NCBI GenBank assembly: GCA_002502855.1 | Contig: DAQK01000001.1 | Span: 69,453 to 121,095 of the forward strand | Length of the DNA stretch: 51,643 bases | Source of the DNA: Methanobacterium sp. UBA279 | GTDB lineage: Archaea; Methanobacteriota; Methanobacteria; Methanobacteriales; Methanobacteriaceae | Reading direction: 5' to 3' | Shown: in pieces, positions 27,296-37,069 of the stretch | How the letters are laid out: every line of letters begins with the position of its first letter | How positions within the stretch are numbered: the first letter of the stretch is position 1 | Made by a program: the position numbers and the translations under genes | The notes under the pieces: generated by a model | What the model saw: only the letters and a program-made list of their open reading frames with translations | Databases searched by the model: none | Told to the model about the DNA's origin: nothing

Positions 27296-27316
27296 CTACC
27301 TAACACCTGATACATA

Positions 27317-27493
27317 AGTAGTGGAAATCGTTGGAGATATCACAATATTTTCATCATTAAGATCAATCCTGATCTTCAAATTCGTCTTAAGAAACATTTA
27401 TAATTCCAACGGGTAGCAGTACAGACTTAAAATGGAATTAACCGCCTCCACTAAGGGTCAATGTATACAGCTACTTATTTCCACTCTCTTTTT
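27317..27493 (+). ncRNA. Candidate structured non-coding RNA with a three-way junction
   Basis: P1 pairs AGTGGAAAT (27320-27328) with ATTTCCACT (27477-27485), 9 perfect pairs. P2 pairs CGTTGGA (27329-27335) with TCCAACG (27405-27411) and holds the hairpin AAGATCA-atcc-TGATCTT (27359-27376). P3 pairs GTAGC (27413-27417) with GCTAC (27470-27474), then GTA/TAC, CTTA/TAAG and TGGA/TCCA inward. The junction has only 0, 1 and 2 unpaired bases. A TATA box lies 26 nt upstream and a T5 run (27489-27493) ends it. TAGTGGA could pair instead with TCCACTA (27447-27453). No open frame spans it, and I recognise no known family. Confidence 0.5.
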
Positions 27494-27552
27494 AAATTTT
27501 CACAGATTAATAGTCCATATTTTGCCCTATTAGACAGTTAAATTTAAATATA

Positions 27553-28194
27553 TCAGGTGGTTTTATTAAATATTCTCTTCAATCTATCCCTGGGCTCGAA
27601 TGCTAAAACCTTATCTAAACGGATTATATGAGCAAATTTACTTTTAAAGATCATATCTTCATATTTCAGGATTATCAAAGCACATATCACTCCGAGTAAG
27701 GCTCCAACTATTACATCATAGGGATAATGCACCCCCACATAGATCCGGGAGAATCCTACTACCATAGCAAAGAGGAGAAGGGGATAGATCAACCAGTACT
27801 TTTTTCCCTTAGCCTTTTGATGATATTTTAGTCCAATCGCTGTTGCAGCAGCAAAAACGGATGCGGTATGTCCTGAAGGGAAAGAACTTCCACTTTCAGG
27901 GGTTAACAAGTCAACGTTGGGTAGGGCTAAGAAGGGTCTGGGCTCAGCTATAATGAACTTCAACAGGATCACCAGTACGTTGCTTAAAATAAGGGCGAGC
28001 AGGCCAAGCACGGCCACTTCCCTGCCGAGTCTACCCCCGAAAAGATAGATTAAAAGACATATAATGGCCCAGACAAAAAAATTACCAAAATTGGTTAAAA
28101 GAGGCATGATGAAATTAAAGAAGGAATTTTCAAGGCCGCCATTGATTAAATAGAATAGATAAATGTTTTGATCAGCCAAAATTGCCTCAAGCAT
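27553..28194 (-). CDS. PAP2-family membrane phosphatase
   Basis: The 213-residue protein has about six membrane helices and the three PAP2 motifs: KFIIAEPRPF, SFPSGHTAS and SRIYVGVHYPYDV. Members remove phosphate from isoprenoid pyrophosphates or phospholipids at the membrane. A role in recycling the polyprenyl carrier of glycosylation is possible. It is 38 nt downstream of the TIM-barrel gene. Confidence 0.9.
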   Translation of the reverse strand: MLEAILADQNIYLFYLINGGLENSFFNFIMPLLTNFGNFFVWAIICLLIYLFGGRLGREVAVLGLLALILSNVLVILLKFIIAEPRPFLALPNVDLLTPESGSSFPSGHTASVFAAATAIGLKYHQKAKGKKYWLIYPLLLFAMVVGFSRIYVGVHYPYDVIVGALLGVICALIILKYEDMIFKSKFAHIIRLDKVLAFEPRDRLKRIFNKTT

Positions 28195-28232
28195 GTACTT
28201 ACACCTAAAAAGAGTTTTTTTATTTTGGAATT

Positions 28233-29018
28233 TTAAACCTGGAAAACACCAGTGAAGTCTAGATGGTTGGTGAGGTAGTTGATGCTTTCTTCTACGGCGG
28301 ATGGTTCTTCCACTTCCACCACCAGTTGACCGTCATATTTAATCCTTCCAAGCCCATTCAACAGGGAATTGAAGTCCAGACCATTATCATACCTGTTGTT
28401 TCCCAGGGCCTGGTGGCTGTCGTAGGAACCGTCATTATCTGACAGGTGGATGTGCTTTATACGGGAATATTTAAGCATATCCTCCACACTGAAACCGTTG
28501 TTATGGGCATGGCCAACATCTAATGTCATATAAGCGTCTATATCCAGTATTAATTCTTCCAGTTCATTTAAGTCTTTAAAGAGCAGGCCTTCTATGTCTG
28601 GCATGTTCTCCACGCACATGTAAACCCCCACTTCCCGGGCGTACCCGGAACATTCCCGCAGGGATTCCAGGTTGTAATCCATGATCTTCATGGTTAATTT
28701 ACGCCCCAGGATGGGAGTATGGCCTGGGTGGACCACCACCACTTCTGAACCTAATTTACTGGCTGTATCCATTGATTTCTTGATTTCAGCCACCGAGGAA
28801 TTTCTTATACGCTGGTTGTGGGATGCCACGTTCATATCAGATAAGGGGGCATGGATGGTGTACTCTATATCGTACGAGTTTAAAACATCACAGTCCAGGT
28901 TATCGTGGGGATACTCGTTTATAATCTCACAGTACCCCTGATTTAACTCAGTTAAGATGTCCAGGATCTCTTCCAGGGGTTGGGGGTAATATGGTAGGGT
29001 GGAGATGCTGATCTTCAT
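28233..29018 (-). CDS. Xylose-isomerase-like TIM-barrel protein
   Basis: The 261-residue TIM barrel has the metal-site segments VVHPGHTP, VENMPD, LDVGHAHNNG and HIHLSDNDG. The fold includes sugar isomerases, endonuclease IV and inosose dehydratases. Which reaction this one performs cannot be told. It lies 20 nt downstream of the PIN/KH ATPase gene. Confidence 0.8.
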   Translation of the reverse strand: MKISISTLPYYPQPLEEILDILTELNQGYCEIINEYPHDNLDCDVLNSYDIEYTIHAPLSDMNVASHNQRIRNSSVAEIKKSMDTASKLGSEVVVVHPGHTPILGRKLTMKIMDYNLESLRECSGYAREVGVYMCVENMPDIEGLLFKDLNELEELILDIDAYMTLDVGHAHNNGFSVEDMLKYSRIKHIHLSDNDGSYDSHQALGNNRYDNGLDFNSLLNGLGRIKYDGQLVVEVEEPSAVEESINYLTNHLDFTGVFQV

Positions 29019-29038
29019 GATATTCGTCTCATCTGGCC

Positions 29039-30865
29039 TTATTCATTCCTTAACCTGGCCAGTATGGGTCTGTTCTGCTTCAGAGCATCAAGTATGATAT
29101 TGGCCAGTTCTATGTCCTTTTTAATCTTTATATTTCCTTTTTTACCCACGGTTGCAGTGAAGAGGTAATCTTCATCAACCAGGATATCGAAGGGTGTTCC
29201 TACAAACTCTTTATCAAAATTCAAGACCACGTAATTTCCAGCAATTTCCACATCCACACTGGAAACTTCCTCTTCCCGGACGCGGGATTGCAGGGATTCC
29301 ACGCCTATGTTGATGCCCAGCTTCTTTTCCACCTCATCGATGGTTTTACCCTTTTTACCGATTAATTTGGGGATGTTCTTCTCGTCTATCCAGACGGTGG
29401 CCCGTTTATCTGACTTCATATCCACATCTACCGTGGCCTGGGGTATTCTCCGTTTGATTTCCTGGGTGATTTCCCTCTCAGCTATCTTCTGGATGGGTGT
29501 CTTCTGGAATTTGGTGGGACTTACTTCCATGACGATGGTCTGTTCACCGTAGGTGTAGATTTCATGCTTCAGGTCCCCGTTCAGGAAGTCCCTGATTTCT
29601 ATCACTGGACGGGACAGGTCTGCCTCCACCATACCGGTGGGCACCTTCACTGTGAGGGAGACATCGTATACCGCGGCCACCTCTCCGTCGTGGATGAATA
29701 TGGTGGTGTCGATAATAGAGGGGATCATTCCCAGCTCCACCCGGCCGATGATCCTCTGAATGGCATCTATGGGTCTGGTGGCATGTACCACTCCAATCAT
29801 ACCCACTCCGGCAAGCCTCATATCCGCAAATATCCGGAAGTCCTTGGTTTTACGGAGTTCATCGTAGATAGTGTAATCAGGACGGACCAGGAGCAGAATA
29901 TCTGCTGTTTTACTCATATCCTTCTCTAATGGGGCGTACTGGGTTACGTCATCTCCTACCTGCAGGTCACGGGGTGATTCCATGGTCTTCACTATGGCCC
30001 CTAGATCTTTGCTGTAGAAATCAGCAGCTGCCTGGGCAAAGGTGGTTTTACCCGCCCCTGGTGGCCCTGCTATTAACACGCCCTTGGCAGTGTCACGTAA
30101 ACGTTCCAAAAGTTTATCAGGTAACCGGTAATCTTCCAGGGAGACTCTGGCCACTGGCCTTACCACTGTAATTTCCATTCCATCGGAAAATGGTGGCTTG
30201 GCAATGGATATACGGTATTCCCTGAACTGGATCACCGTGGCCCCTTCCATCTCTATTTCAATGAAACTTTTAAAGTCGCTCTTGGCTCTCTCCACGATTT
30301 CCCGACTCATCTTCTCGATTTCAATTCTTCTAAGGGGTTTTTTACCTACCTTGACCAGTTTTATATTACCCGGAGTGCCCTTCTTTGCTAGGGGTACCAC
30401 ATTTTCCTTGAGATGGATGGACATGGTGTCATCATCGAAGTACTTTCCGATTTCCAGGTCTTTATATCCGACCATTTCCTGTTTAAGGTAAATTGCTTCC
30501 AGTCCCTGGGCTTCGGCCACTTCCTTCTGCACCTTATCACTGGTCACCAGTATTGCATCGTGGTCTCCGGCAGTATCCCTGATCATGGCATCTATCTCAC
30601 CGCCACGGGCCAGGGATATCTCCTCCAGGGTGGGTCTTCTCCCCACATACATCAAAGAGATCTTACCATCAGTATAGAGTTTCTGCAGGTTTTTAAGCTC
30701 TTCCAAACCATTAAATCCGGTTTCCCTTCCCTTATTGGCTTGGTTTTCCAGTTCAGCTATCACTGCTTCTGGTATTATCACTTCACATCCGGTGAATTCC
30801 TGGTCCTGTACAATCTTGGTGATTCTGCCATCCACAATCACACTGGTATCCGGAACTATCTTCAT
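29039..30865 (-). CDS. PIN-ATPase-KH protein (COG1855)
   Basis: The 608 residues comprise a PIN domain (VPDTSVIVDGRI; LVTSDKVQKE), a type II/IV secretion-like ATPase core (IAGPPGAGKTTFAQ) and a KH domain near the C-terminus (LIGKKGKTIDEVEKKLG). The protein is conserved in Euryarchaeota and its role is unresolved; RNA processing is likely from PIN plus KH. ATG 30865 is chosen because it lies 1 nt after the hisI stop with GGAGAG upstream; the longer in-frame start overlaps hisI. Confidence 0.9.
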   Translation of the reverse strand: MKIVPDTSVIVDGRITKIVQDQEFTGCEVIIPEAVIAELENQANKGRETGFNGLEELKNLQKLYTDGKISLMYVGRRPTLEEISLARGGEIDAMIRDTAGDHDAILVTSDKVQKEVAEAQGLEAIYLKQEMVGYKDLEIGKYFDDDTMSIHLKENVVPLAKKGTPGNIKLVKVGKKPLRRIEIEKMSREIVERAKSDFKSFIEIEMEGATVIQFREYRISIAKPPFSDGMEITVVRPVARVSLEDYRLPDKLLERLRDTAKGVLIAGPPGAGKTTFAQAAADFYSKDLGAIVKTMESPRDLQVGDDVTQYAPLEKDMSKTADILLLVRPDYTIYDELRKTKDFRIFADMRLAGVGMIGVVHATRPIDAIQRIIGRVELGMIPSIIDTTIFIHDGEVAAVYDVSLTVKVPTGMVEADLSRPVIEIRDFLNGDLKHEIYTYGEQTIVMEVSPTKFQKTPIQKIAEREITQEIKRRIPQATVDVDMKSDKRATVWIDEKNIPKLIGKKGKTIDEVEKKLGINIGVESLQSRVREEEVSSVDVEIAGNYVVLNFDKEFVGTPFDILVDEDYLFTATVGKKGNIKIKKDIELANIILDALKQNRPILARLRNE

Positions 30866-30866
30866 C

Positions 30867-31274
30867 TTACTTCTCTCCATAAACATCTTCCGGCTGGAAC
30901 ACCTTTTCTTTAACGATTTTCAAGTTAACATCATCATCATCTTCTTTGGATAATTCCCGGTAAAAGCAGGAATAATAACCTTTATGACAGGCGGCGCCTT
31001 CCTGTTTAACCTTCAAGATCACGGCATCTTCATCGCAGTCAGTTAATATCTCCTGGACCTTCTGCAGGTGTCCGGAACTTTCACCCTTCAACCATAATTT
31101 ATTACGGGATGTGCTCCAGTAATGGGCGTTACCAGTTTTAACTGTCTTCTTCAACGCTTCTCGGTTCATAAAGGCGACCATGAGCACTTCACTTGTTTTA
31201 TAGTCCTGCACCACGGCGATGATAAGCTCTTCGCCATTCACCTTGAGTCTGAAATTTAATTCTGGAATGTTCAT
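30867..31274 (-). CDS. hisI: Phosphoribosyl-AMP cyclohydrolase
   Basis: The 135-residue protein opens the purine ring in the third step of histidine synthesis. It has the conserved MVAFMNREALKKT and STSRNKLWLKGESSGH blocks, the aspartate cluster TDCDEDAVILKV and the cysteines GAACHKGYYSCF that bind metal. Unlike bacterial HisIE it has no PRA-PH domain. It is 21 nt downstream of hisS. Confidence 0.96.
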   Translation of the reverse strand: MNIPELNFRLKVNGEELIIAVVQDYKTSEVLMVAFMNREALKKTVKTGNAHYWSTSRNKLWLKGESSGHLQKVQEILTDCDEDAVILKVKQEGAACHKGYYSCFYRELSKEDDDDVNLKIVKEKVFQPEDVYGEK

Positions 31275-31295
31275 TTCAATCGATTCTTTTTAATA

Positions 31296-32591
31296 TTAGG
31301 CTGCTTTAAGTAGCTCCTTAATTTCCTGGGTTAAACTTTCAATCTCCACCAGTTCCTGCTTGCCGGACTCCATATCCTTCATCGTTACTTTACCCTCCTC
31401 TAGGTCCCTTTCCCCAACCAGGATCACATAATCAGCCTGCAGGTTGTTGGCCAGGGAGAGTATCTTCTTCAGTTTCCGGCCCACCAGGTCCACTTCGGTT
31501 TTGATACTGTTTTTTCTTAGTATCTGGGCTACTTCAAAGGCTTTAAGTTTTAGTTCTTTGGATATGGGTGCCACATAGACGTCCACAGTTTTTGGTAGGG
31601 ATTTAGCCCTTCCACATTGTCTGACACATTCCACCAGGCGATCGAATCCAAAGGCGAACCCGGTGGATTCCACCTTCTCGCCGCCGAATATCTCTATTAA
31701 ATTATATGTTCCCCCACCGCTTATTTGTTTCTGAGCTCCCAAGCTGCGTGCGTAAATTTCAAACACGATCCCGGAGTAATAGTCCAGACCACGGGCTATA
31801 CCCAGGTTCACGGTGTAATTACTGAAACCAAAGGCCTCCAGTATATCCAGGAGTTCCTCCAGTTCTTCCAGTGCTTCAACTGACTCGGGGCTGTCCTTTA
31901 TAATTTCAGATGCTTCCTTTATTATTTCCCGGTGTCCCACCAGGCCCACCAGGGTGAGAAGTATTTCACTGGTTTTAGGATCAATTTTAAGTTCATTTAA
32001 TGTCTTAAGCAGCTCATCGATTTCACCTTTATCTATTATGGCCATGATGATGTCCTGGACTCCCTTTTCAACATCTGCCTGGTCCAGTATCCCCCTTATT
32101 ATCCCCAGGTTTCCGATGTGTATCTCGAAGTCTGTAAGTCCCAGTTCTTCCAGTGAGTGGGTGGCCATGGCGATGATCTCTGCTTCAGACTCCGGGGATT
32201 TTCCCCCGATGAGTTCACATCCCATCTGCCAGAACTGCCTCCACCGGCCCTTCTGGGGTCTTTCGTAGCGGAAACAACTCCCGAAGTAGTACATTTTCAG
32301 TGGTTTGGGACTTTTCTGCAGTTCGTTGATGTATAGCCGGGCTACTGGGGCAGTTAGCTCCGGCCGGAGTGCCAGGTCCCTTCCCCCTTTATCCTGGAAG
32401 TTGTATATCTGTTCCACAATTCCTTCCCCTGATTTCATGGTGAAAAGGGCCAGATCTTCAAACAGTGGGGTTTTAATCTCCCCATATCCATAAGTCTCAA
32501 ACACCCTCCTTAGGGTGGTTTCTATCTCTTTTCTCTCCTTCATTTCTTCAAAAAGAAAATCTCTCGTGCCTCGTGGTCTTTGTATGTCCAT
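31296..32591 (-). CDS. hisS: Histidine-tRNA ligase
   Basis: This 431-residue class II synthetase begins RPRGTRDFLFEE and has motif 2 (FGSCFRYERPQKGRWRQFWQ) and the histidine loop GIARGLDYYSG, ending with the HisRS anticodon-binding domain. It is the first gene of a unit that leads into hisI and the PIN/KH ATPase. Confidence 0.96.
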   Translation of the reverse strand: MDIQRPRGTRDFLFEEMKERKEIETTLRRVFETYGYGEIKTPLFEDLALFTMKSGEGIVEQIYNFQDKGGRDLALRPELTAPVARLYINELQKSPKPLKMYYFGSCFRYERPQKGRWRQFWQMGCELIGGKSPESEAEIIAMATHSLEELGLTDFEIHIGNLGIIRGILDQADVEKGVQDIIMAIIDKGEIDELLKTLNELKIDPKTSEILLTLVGLVGHREIIKEASEIIKDSPESVEALEELEELLDILEAFGFSNYTVNLGIARGLDYYSGIVFEIYARSLGAQKQISGGGTYNLIEIFGGEKVESTGFAFGFDRLVECVRQCGRAKSLPKTVDVYVAPISKELKLKAFEVAQILRKNSIKTEVDLVGRKLKKILSLANNLQADYVILVGERDLEEGKVTMKDMESGKQELVEIESLTQEIKELLKAA

Positions 32592-32699
32592 TGGTGATTC
32601 TCCATTTAAAAATAATTATATACTGAATCAATCTTTTTTTTTAGAAAAATAATTTTTACCCCCACCGATCTTATAAGGTGAGGGTTTTCAATGTAAGTT

Positions 32700-33359
<660 letters not shown>

Positions 33360-33629
33360 TATATTAACTCCCCCAGTTAAGAATTTATTCTCACTATTTA
33401 ATATTGGATTGATCTGTTAAATAATCTATCCTCTAATATTTTCTGTGTTGATTATATTTATTCAGTAATCATCTTTGTTTAATGGAAGCATTTATTTTCA
33501 AATTAACATTTTCCCTTTCATTAACTAAAACTTCCGAAACTTTGGGGCTGCAGACTTATATGATGTTGGTTGATAACCTTAAATATAATAATAAAATATA
33601 TTAAATTATTACTAATATAAAATTTATAA

Positions 33630-33779
33630 GTGGGTAATTCCCACCTCGCTGGACTTATCAAGACCTCTACAGGCTCATACTTGGGGGTGTTCCCCTATGT
33701 ACTGGTGCTCGCGTTGGTGGGGATTGTCATCTCATTTACCCTGCTTCGACCGCCACAGGCACCGATAGATAAAACATAG
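33630..33779 (+). pseudogene. MFS transporter C-terminal remnant
   Basis: The frame ending at TAG 33777 reads LAGLIKTSTGSYLGVFPYVL, then a hydrophobic helix and TLLRPPQAPIDKT. This matches the last helix and tail of OFA-type major facilitator proteins (compare LAG-I-K-TGSY). The rest of the transporter is gone and there is no ribosome binding site. The base composition is richer in GC than the flanks, as expected for a coding relic. Confidence 0.55.
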
Positions 33780-33928
33780 ACAGCCATCATGAAAAATATC
33801 AACCAGGCTCATGAATGAATCACTGGCAAAAATACAATCTAACCTGGCAGGTAGAGTTCATAAAAACCGGGCTGTTGTTTAATAAATGATCATGGTCGCT
33901 TACCGCCTCCGATAAATACGACCTGATA

Positions 33929-33977
33929 GGTGATTCTGGAGATAGACTTCAGGGATCACCATCTTTTTATTTTTTTA
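33929..33977 (+). terminator. Hairpin and T-run terminator
   Basis: GGTGAT (33929-33934) pairs with ATCACC (33955-33960), and CTGGAG with CTTCAG inside it (one G-T pair). TTTTTATTTTTTT follows. It probably ended the transcript of the lost gene upstream. Confidence 0.5.
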
Positions 33978-34052
33978 GACACTAACTGTTCTTTTTTTAT
34001 TTAATGCAATCATTTAAGTCTTAAGCGCCTGTTTAATATTACTCAATCCTGT

Positions 34053-34907
34053 TTATGCGGGAAAGAAGAAAGTGTTGATATTTATACCTCCCAGTCCCAC
34101 ATTACTGTTTATTTCAAACTTATTAGTTTTTCCTGCAAATCCTGCAGTTTGAATATTCGCTATCGTGGTACTGTTTTGCAGAATCTCGAAACCTTCATTG
34201 GGAATGGAAATTCCGCCTAAATCCACAACATTATTTAATTTGATGCCCAGATTATCCTGTGAAGTGGCCTGGACTGTGATGCCCCCAATCTGTATGTTGG
34301 TGAAGACAGATGCATTAGTAGTTCTTATGGTGGGTTTCTCAGCTTGAATCTGGAATCCACCCACGTTTGCATTAAGATTTAAAGTATTGAAGCTGGTATC
34401 ATTTATTACGACTAGTCCACCACCTACATATTTGATGTTTGAGGTTAAGTTATCTATTTTGGAGTTATTACCAAGGGAGAGTGAAAAACCACCGATTTTA
34501 CTAGTGAAAGTGCCATTATAAGTGGCGCTATTTCCAAGCAATACCGTTGCAGAACCGCTGTCCATAGCTACATTCACGTTCAGGACATCTCCATCTCTGG
34601 TATAAGTTACAGTGGGCTCTTGAGTATCATTATCCCTTACAACGGTTATGTCGTAGAGGTTGCCGCTGCCGTTCTGGAAAGATACATCTACACCACTGGT
34701 GTTGCTTGTGAAATTAAAGTTAACATAATTTACCCCGGCCATTTCAGCTTCTGTGAGTTTATAATTGTTTGTTACTTGTCCAGCCCCGGTCTGTTGGACT
34801 TCTTGTCTCTGGCCGAATCCCCATGTGGTGATATAGACGGCTGAAATTAGAGCTACGATAAGAACTGCAATTATTACCAGCCCCCAAAATTTCCTGGCTT
34901 CCATCAT
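34053..34907 (-). CDS. Membrane-anchored beta-structured surface protein with GG repeats
   Basis: After one N-terminal helix (FWGLVIIAVLIVALISAVYI) the 284-residue protein is extracellular, rich in Asn and Thr with many N-glycosylation sequons. Six short GG motifs recur at roughly 20-25-residue steps: KIGGFSL, YVGGGLV, NVGGFQI, QIGGITV, DLGGISI, GLGGINI. This resembles the toastrack/DUF4097-type beta folds of envelope-stress proteins, though the match is by pattern only. The start overlaps the Yip1 gene stop by 4 nt, so the two are translated together. Confidence 0.65.
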   Translation of the reverse strand: MMEARKFWGLVIIAVLIVALISAVYITTWGFGQRQEVQQTGAGQVTNNYKLTEAEMAGVNYVNFNFTSNTSGVDVSFQNGSGNLYDITVVRDNDTQEPTVTYTRDGDVLNVNVAMDSGSATVLLGNSATYNGTFTSKIGGFSLSLGNNSKIDNLTSNIKYVGGGLVVINDTSFNTLNLNANVGGFQIQAEKPTIRTTNASVFTNIQIGGITVQATSQDNLGIKLNNVVDLGGISIPNEGFEILQNSTTIANIQTAGFAGKTNKFEINSNVGLGGININTFFFPA

Positions 34908-35461
34908 AAAACCTCCAGTATCAGAAATATAGCAATAATTATCAGGGAAGGAACCCCAAAACAGGAGAGAAAAGACCTGCCGATACCTATTTTGTGCTCA
35001 CAATGCACAGCTACTGTGGCTATTATCAATACCCACAAATGCATCAGTCCGAAAAGCAACAAGAAAGAAAACACAGTGCCTGCAAGCATCAGGGTCATCA
35101 AGCCAAATATACCTAATATAAAGGAAACCGTAGTGTAGCCGAAAAGTCCAAAAAGATTAACGAATTTACCTTCTCCTTTAAAGACGAATTTGGCTATAAT
35201 ATGGCTAATACCCGACCATACAAAGATCCCTAAAAGCACCCAAACCACGGCAATAACTGCGATTAACAGGGGCAAAAATACAATACCAGTGACTCCTGCA
35301 ACCAAAGCTCCCGCCACTATGCCAAAAATAGCTGTGAAAATTATGAGAACATATACACCCTTCATAGCAGCGTGTTCATCAAGTATTTTTTTGAAGGAAC
35401 TTTCTGGGGAAATCATCAGATTTCCTGCATCATAAAAAAAGTTCAGTATTCCATTCCGCAC
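34904..35461 (-). CDS. Yip1-family membrane protein
   Basis: The 185-residue protein has about five membrane helices; the N-terminus (SPESSFKKILDEHAAMKGVY) and the FGLFGYTTVSFILGIFG region fit the Yip1 family. Prokaryotic members have no settled role. The start is GTG 35461 with AGGGTGAT upstream. It is co-transcribed with the GG-repeat surface protein. Confidence 0.75.
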   Translation of the reverse strand: MRNGILNFFYDAGNLMISPESSFKKILDEHAAMKGVYVLIIFTAIFGIVAGALVAGVTGIVFLPLLIAVIAVVWVLLGIFVWSGISHIIAKFVFKGEGKFVNLFGLFGYTTVSFILGIFGLMTLMLAGTVFSFLLLFGLMHLWVLIIATVAVHCEHKIGIGRSFLSCFGVPSLIIIAIFLILEVL

Positions 35462-35664
35462 TTGATCACCCTATACAGTAGAACACAAATTCCATGACAT
35501 AGTATGTAACAGAGACCAAATATAATTAACGGCCAAAAAATTCGGTAAAAATAGAAGTAAGTATATAATTATAATTATTGTACTGAAATCCAAAAGAAAT
35601 AAAATAGTGAAGACGGCATATAAGCATAATGTAAAACGAAAACCAGATTGTTAAAGGAAGCATC

Positions 35665-36052
35665 ATGACAATAGCAAACAGTATTGAATGGGAATATGAC
35701 ATTAATGGGGACTCTATGTTTATAAATGAGATTGAACCCTATGAATTATAAGGAGTCTATCGAAATAACAGATGATACCATATTAGATCTCGATGTGGAT
35801 AACAAAGTCGTGGCTTTGGAAATATTGGATGCTTCTGAAGTTTTCGGAATTGATAAAAAATCTATAGAACAGTTTTTAGAGCGCATTGAAGTTGATATTA
35901 TAACTACTGATGAATTAATTTCTTTCAATGCTTCATTTACCTTTTCATTAAATGATAAATACGTTTCGAAGGTTTTAGATGAAACAACTGAGAATGATAT
36001 GGGTTTACTTATACCTAAAACTCATTTAACGACACCAGCATACGCTAAATAA
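35665..36052 (+). CDS. DUF2283-like protein, frameshifted
   Basis: ATG 35665 with AAAGGAAG upstream gives MTIANSIEWEYDINGDSMFI and stops at 35750. Removing one T at 35746-35747 joins it to YKESIEITDDTILDLDVDNK and VVALEILDASEVFGI, the core of DUF2283. The rebuilt protein has about 128 residues. The C-terminal part (from about residue 75) is not part of the domain I know. Its function is unknown. Confidence 0.65.
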
Positions 36053-36170
36053 AATTTAAATATTTATTTTCCCATATTCTCCTTTTAATTAAAAACATTA
36101 TCCAGCAATTATCCCTGAATTTCTTATAAATATTTATTACCTTCCAAATGGAGATTAATATAAGATAGAC

Positions 36171-37022
36171 ATGATAACCGGCAAAACCAAAATCACGGGA
36201 TTGATAGGAGATCCAGTAGAACACACCATCTCACCCCACATGCACAACGCAGGGTTCAGGTACTTCGACATGGATTACGCGTACGTGCCCTTCCATGTGG
36301 CAGGGGAGAACCTTAAATTCGCCATAGAAGGGGCCAGGGCACTGGATATCAAGGGCTTAAATGTGACCATCCCCCATAAGATCGAGGTAATGAAATACCT
36401 GGATGTTATCCATGAAACTGCCGGGCTCATCGGGGCAGTTAACACCATAAGATTTGCAGATGAAGTAGAGGGATACAACACCGACGGATTAGGTGCCATA
36501 AGGGGTATTAAAGAATTGACACCTTTAAAGGGCCGTAAAGTTATTATATTAGGTGCCGGAGGAGCATCCCGGGCCATATCCTTCCAGTCCGTCTTAAGTG
36601 GCGCGGGACAGGTTGTAATAGCCAACCGAACCCGGGAGAAGGCCTTAAATTTAGCTTTAAATCTCAAGGATAATTTAAATGTAGATGTGAAGGCCGTTAG
36701 CCTGGGAGAAGAACTTGAAAAGGAACTGGAAGACGCGGACATACTCATAAATACCACTCCCATTGGCATGTACCCTAATGTAAATGATAAACCCCTGGTT
36801 ACCTCAGATATGATGCATGAAGGACTAGTAGTAAACGATGTGATCTACAACCCCCTGGAAACCGGGCTTTTAAGAGAAGCCCGCCTGGCAGGTGCAAAAA
36901 CCATAACCGGCATTAAGATGCTCATCTATCAGGGAATAGAATCCTTTAAAATCTGGACGGGAAGGGAACCACCCCTCAAGGTCTTTGAGGAAGCAGTGGA
37001 AGATGAGATAAAAAAATTATGA
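36171..37022 (+). CDS. aroE: Shikimate dehydrogenase
   Basis: The 283-residue protein has the substrate site TGLIGDPVEHTISPHMHNA, catalytic Lys/Asp motifs (NVTIPHK; NTDGLG), and the NADP loop ILGAGGASRAI with NRTREKA. It reduces 3-dehydroshikimate. GGAGAT precedes ATG 36171 at longer distance, so the leader is short or weakly translated. The TatD-like gene starts 47 nt downstream. Confidence 0.96.
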   Translation: MITGKTKITGLIGDPVEHTISPHMHNAGFRYFDMDYAYVPFHVAGENLKFAIEGARALDIKGLNVTIPHKIEVMKYLDVIHETAGLIGAVNTIRFADEVEGYNTDGLGAIRGIKELTPLKGRKVIILGAGGASRAISFQSVLSGAGQVVIANRTREKALNLALNLKDNLNVDVKAVSLGEELEKELEDADILINTTPIGMYPNVNDKPLVTSDMMHEGLVVNDVIYNPLETGLLREARLAGAKTITGIKMLIYQGIESFKIWTGREPPLKVFEEAVEDEIKKL

Positions 37023-37069
37023 AGATTTCTGATTATTTTAAAACGACCAGTCTAACACCAGGTAGTTAA

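Larger units (their letters stand above)
33360..34052. other. Gene-poor stretch with decayed sequence
   Basis: 693 nt without an intact gene. 33380-33630 is AT-rich and featureless apart from promoter-like runs. 33630-33779 holds an MFS transporter fragment. 33929-33977 holds a hairpin plus T-run. Nothing is recognisable between 33780 and 33928. Confidence 0.5.

Noticed and set aside
27175..27493. The whole amidotransferase/PAP2 gap as simple convergent terminators
   Set aside because: The amidotransferase terminator is complete by 27215; the multi-helix fold further on has its own TATA box and is too elaborate for a terminator.
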